From Pseudooceanicola nanhaiensis DSM 18065 (GTDB lineage Bacteria > Pseudomonadota > Alphaproteobacteria > Rhodobacterales > Rhodobacteraceae), in NCBI RefSeq assembly GCF_000688295.1, contig NZ_JHZF01000020.1:1-64000 (forward strand): a stretch of 64,000 bases of DNA. Reading direction: 5' to 3'. The notes beneath the pieces were generated by a model. That model searched no databases and had not been told where the DNA came from. It was given only the letters and a program-made list of their open reading frames with translations. How positions within the stretch are numbered: position 1 is the first letter of the stretch; each line of letters opens with the position of its first letter. This document shows positions 62,252 through 64,000 of this stretch, in pieces. The translations under genes and the position numbers were made by a program.

Positions 62252-62948
62252 AGGACAGATCATCGTGACCGGCGCCTCCAAGGGCATCGGCGCCGCCATC
62301 GCGACGGAACTGGACGGGCGCGGCTTTGACGTCGTTTGCCTGTCGCGCAGCGGCACCGCGCCCAAGGGGCACGGCATCGCCTGCGACATGACCGACGAAG
62401 CCGCGGTGCGTGACGCCATGGCCGAGGTCGCGAAACGCGGGCCCGTCGCGGGGCTGGTCAACAACGCGGGCGTCCACATCGCCGGGCCGATCGCGACGCT
62501 CGACACAAGGGACTTCGACCGGACGATGGCGCTGAACGCGACCGCCGTGATGGTCGCCGCGCGCGAAGTCTATCCGCACCTGAAGGCGGCGGGCGGGATC
62601 ATCGTCAACATCGGGTCCTTCTTCGACCGGATGGGCGTGCCCGACAACCTGTCCTACTGCGCCTCCAAGGCCGCCGTCGCCGCGATGACGCGCTGCATGG
62701 CGGTGGAATGGGCGCGCGACGGAATCCGGGTGATGAACGTCGCGCCGGGCTATATCGAAACCGACCTGAACCGCGACTACCTCGCGCGGGAAAAGGTCAA
62801 GGCGTGGATGGCGCAGCGCATCCCGACCGGCGGCGCCGGATCGGTGGATGACGTCGCCCGGCTGGTGACCGCCATCTTCGCCGAGAACATCGGCTACCTG
62901 ACCGGCGAAACGATCTACGTCGACGGGGCTCAGGGGATCAATCACTGA
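62244..62948 (+). CDS. SDR dehydrogenase (BadH-like role)
   Basis: A 234-residue SDR with the cofactor motif TGASKGIGAAIATELDGRGF at 9-28, NNAG at 73-76, catalytic Ser 125, Tyr 138 and Lys 142 (IVNIGSFFDRMGV, NLSYCASKAAVAAMTR), and C-terminal YLTGETIYVDGAQGINH. ATG 62244 follows GGAG and overlaps the hydratase end; its stop overlaps the next ATG. By position it would oxidise the 2-hydroxy group made by the hydratase to the 2-keto compound that the BadI-like enzyme cleaves. The exact substrate is inferred only from context. Confidence 0.88.
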   Translation: MAEGQIIVTGASKGIGAAIATELDGRGFDVVCLSRSGTAPKGHGIACDMTDEAAVRDAMAEVAKRGPVAGLVNNAGVHIAGPIATLDTRDFDRTMALNATAVMVAAREVYPHLKAAGGIIVNIGSFFDRMGVPDNLSYCASKAAVAAMTRCMAVEWARDGIRVMNVAPGYIETDLNRDYLAREKVKAWMAQRIPTGGAGSVDDVARLVTAIFAENIGYLTGETIYVDGAQGINH

Positions 62949-64000
62949 TGAACATGTACGACAAGCTGCAACGTTCCAGGTCCTGGAGCGACGAGGAACG
63001 TGCGATCCTCGATCAGGTCCAGCGGATGACGGACGAGGTCATCGCGCCGAACGCCGAACATATCGACGCGACCGGCGAATTCCCGTGGAAGAACGTCGAG
63101 GCTATCAACGCGCTTGGCCTGAACGCGGTCTTCGTGCCCGAGGCCTATGGCGGGATGCCGATGTCCTTCCGCCTGTACCTGGAGATCGTGGCGATCATAT
63201 CCGAGGCCTGCGCCTCGACCGGCATCATCTACGCCACGAACTACCACGGGATGAAGCCGCTGATCGAATACGGCTCGGAAGAGCAGAAGGCCCGCCTGCT
63301 GCCCTGCATCGCCGAAGGCGGGCTGGGTGCGCTGGCGATCACCGAACCGACCGCCGGGTCGGACGCGACGGGGATGAAGACCAGCTTCACCCCCGATGGC
63401 GACGACATCATCCTGAAGGGCAACAAGGTGTTCATCTCGAACGGCGACGTGGCGGACCGCTATCTCGTGTTCGGGAAATGGGCGGGCGTCGACGATCCGA
63501 AAAAGGCGATCTCGGCCCTGATCCTCGAAAAGGGGGCCGAGGGCTTCAGCGTCATCGGCAAGGAAAAGAAGATGGGCCACAACGGCTCGTCCACCTGCGC
63601 GCTGTCGTTCGACAATGTCCGCGTGCCCCGCGCCAACCTGCTGATGGAACCGGGCGACGGGCTGAAGATCCTTCTCGGCTCGCTCAACCGGTCCCGCCCC
63701 TCTGTCGCGGCACATGCGCTCGGCATCGCCCGCGCGGCGTTCAAGGACATGGTCGCCTACGGCAATGACCGGGTGCAGAGCCGCAAGAAGGTTCTGGAGT
63801 TCCAGGGCAACCAGTTCACGCTGGCCGACCTCGCAGGTGAGCTGCTGATGGTCGAGACATGGCTCGACTACGTCGCGGGCCTCGTCGACGGGGGCGAGCC
63901 CGATTTCGGCATGGAGGCCTCGATGGCCAAGCTGCGCGCCTCGGACCTCGCCATGAAGATGGCGACCGAGTGTGTCCAGTTCCACGGCGGCTATGGCTAC
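62948..64000 (+). CDS. Acyl-CoA dehydrogenase (AliB-like role), continues past the window
   Basis: The first 351 residues of a dehydrogenase: SDEERAILDQVQRMTDEVIA, LGLNAVFVPEAYGGMPMSFR, GALAITEPTAGSDATGMKTS, ILKGNKVFISNGDVADRYLV, NRSRPSVAAHALGIARAAFK, and ECVQFHGGYGY at the window edge, just before the expected FAD-binding tail. Its ATG overlaps the SDR stop (TGATG). In the proposed route it oxidises the ring-carboxyl-CoA to the 1-ene before hydration. No damage is seen. The rest of the gene and further operon members lie beyond 64000. Confidence 0.9.
   Translation, partial: MNMYDKLQRSRSWSDEERAILDQVQRMTDEVIAPNAEHIDATGEFPWKNVEAINALGLNAVFVPEAYGGMPMSFRLYLEIVAIISEACASTGIIYATNYHGMKPLIEYGSEEQKARLLPCIAEGGLGALAITEPTAGSDATGMKTSFTPDGDDIILKGNKVFISNGDVADRYLVFGKWAGVDDPKKAISALILEKGAEGFSVIGKEKKMGHNGSSTCALSFDNVRVPRANLLMEPGDGLKILLGSLNRSRPSVAAHALGIARAAFKDMVAYGNDRVQSRKKVLEFQGNQFTLADLAGELLMVETWLDYVAGLVDGGEPDFGMEASMAKLRASDLAMKMATECVQFHGGYGY

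Noticed and set aside
58883-62506. A 1207-codon open frame on the minus strand, antisense to the sigma54 operon
   Set aside because: It exactly shadows four well-supported genes on the plus strand, its translation is Arg-, His- and Gln-rich low-complexity text without domains, and GC-rich third positions commonly leave such antisense frames open.
1-64000. tRNA, rRNA, riboswitch, prophage, toxin-antitoxin, defence or CRISPR loci
   Set aside because: I looked for cloverleaf ends, long structured leaders, phage structural genes and repeat-spacer arrays and saw none; a covariance-model scan would be needed to exclude small RNAs.

Overview
The window is GC-rich and its content points to an alphaproteobacterium of the Rhodobacteraceae type: many CaiB/BaiF CoA-transferases, acyl-CoA dehydrogenases, crotonases, TRAP and tripartite-tricarboxylate (TTT) transporters, IclR regulators and Shine-Dalgarno led genes with ATGA or GTGA overlaps. 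This lineage call is an inference from gene content; there is no rRNA or other marker gene here. No tRNA, rRNA, CRISPR array or phage was seen. LAYOUT. 1-847: an IS5-type insertion sequence. 879-23381: an IclR regulator with a crotonase; an orphan TRAP permease behind an in-frame dehydrogenase/DctQ chimera and a CoA-transferase; a thioesterase; a tctCBA uptake operon with tctA and tctC broken; a thiolase/OB-fold pair; two paired acyl-CoA dehydrogenases with a CoA-transferase and crotonases; a MaoC hydratase; a truncated IclR gene; an intact dctPQM operon; a crotonase with an internal stop. 23481-25877: two IS3-family elements, one of which cuts a dctP gene. 25878-51100: further short blocks of the same kind of genes (acyl-CoA dehydrogenases, CoA-transferases, SDRs, MaoC proteins, acyl-CoA ligases, NUDIX, MFS, amidohydrolase, metallo-beta-lactamase fold), about half of them broken. 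51170-54158: three transposon remnants lying side by side (IS3, IS5-type, IS110). 54334-64000: a compact, wholly intact cluster. DECAY. By my count at least 20 protein genes between 6.9 and 51.1 kb are broken by in-frame stops, small indels, expansion of a 7-bp repeat, deletions or IS insertion, and two more are in-frame chimeras. Eight of the in-frame stops in metabolic genes are TAG. TAG also ends at least one convincingly intact gene, so this looks like decay and not recoding. HOW THE GENES WORK TOGETHER. The broken region resembles several pathways for importing a carboxylic acid (TRAP or TTT), activating it with CoA (CaiB transferase or ligase), dehydrogenating, hydrating, oxidising and cleaving it. 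A 14-bp palindrome close to CGCAC-RTAT-STGCG lies 75-110 bp before the first gene of at least eleven of these blocks, which suggests one shared regulator. The intact right-hand cluster encodes a PAS-type sigma54 activator, divergent from a second-looking rpoN that itself has a near-consensus -24/-12 promoter. Another near-perfect -24/-12 promoter precedes six catabolic genes: CoA-transferase, BadI/MenB-type hydrolase, acyl-CoA ligase, canonical enoyl-CoA hydratase, SDR and acyl-CoA dehydrogenase. That enzyme set equals the known cyclohexanecarboxylate (Ali/Bad) ring-opening route, here under dedicated sigma54 control, which is the most attractive candidate for a new system in this window.
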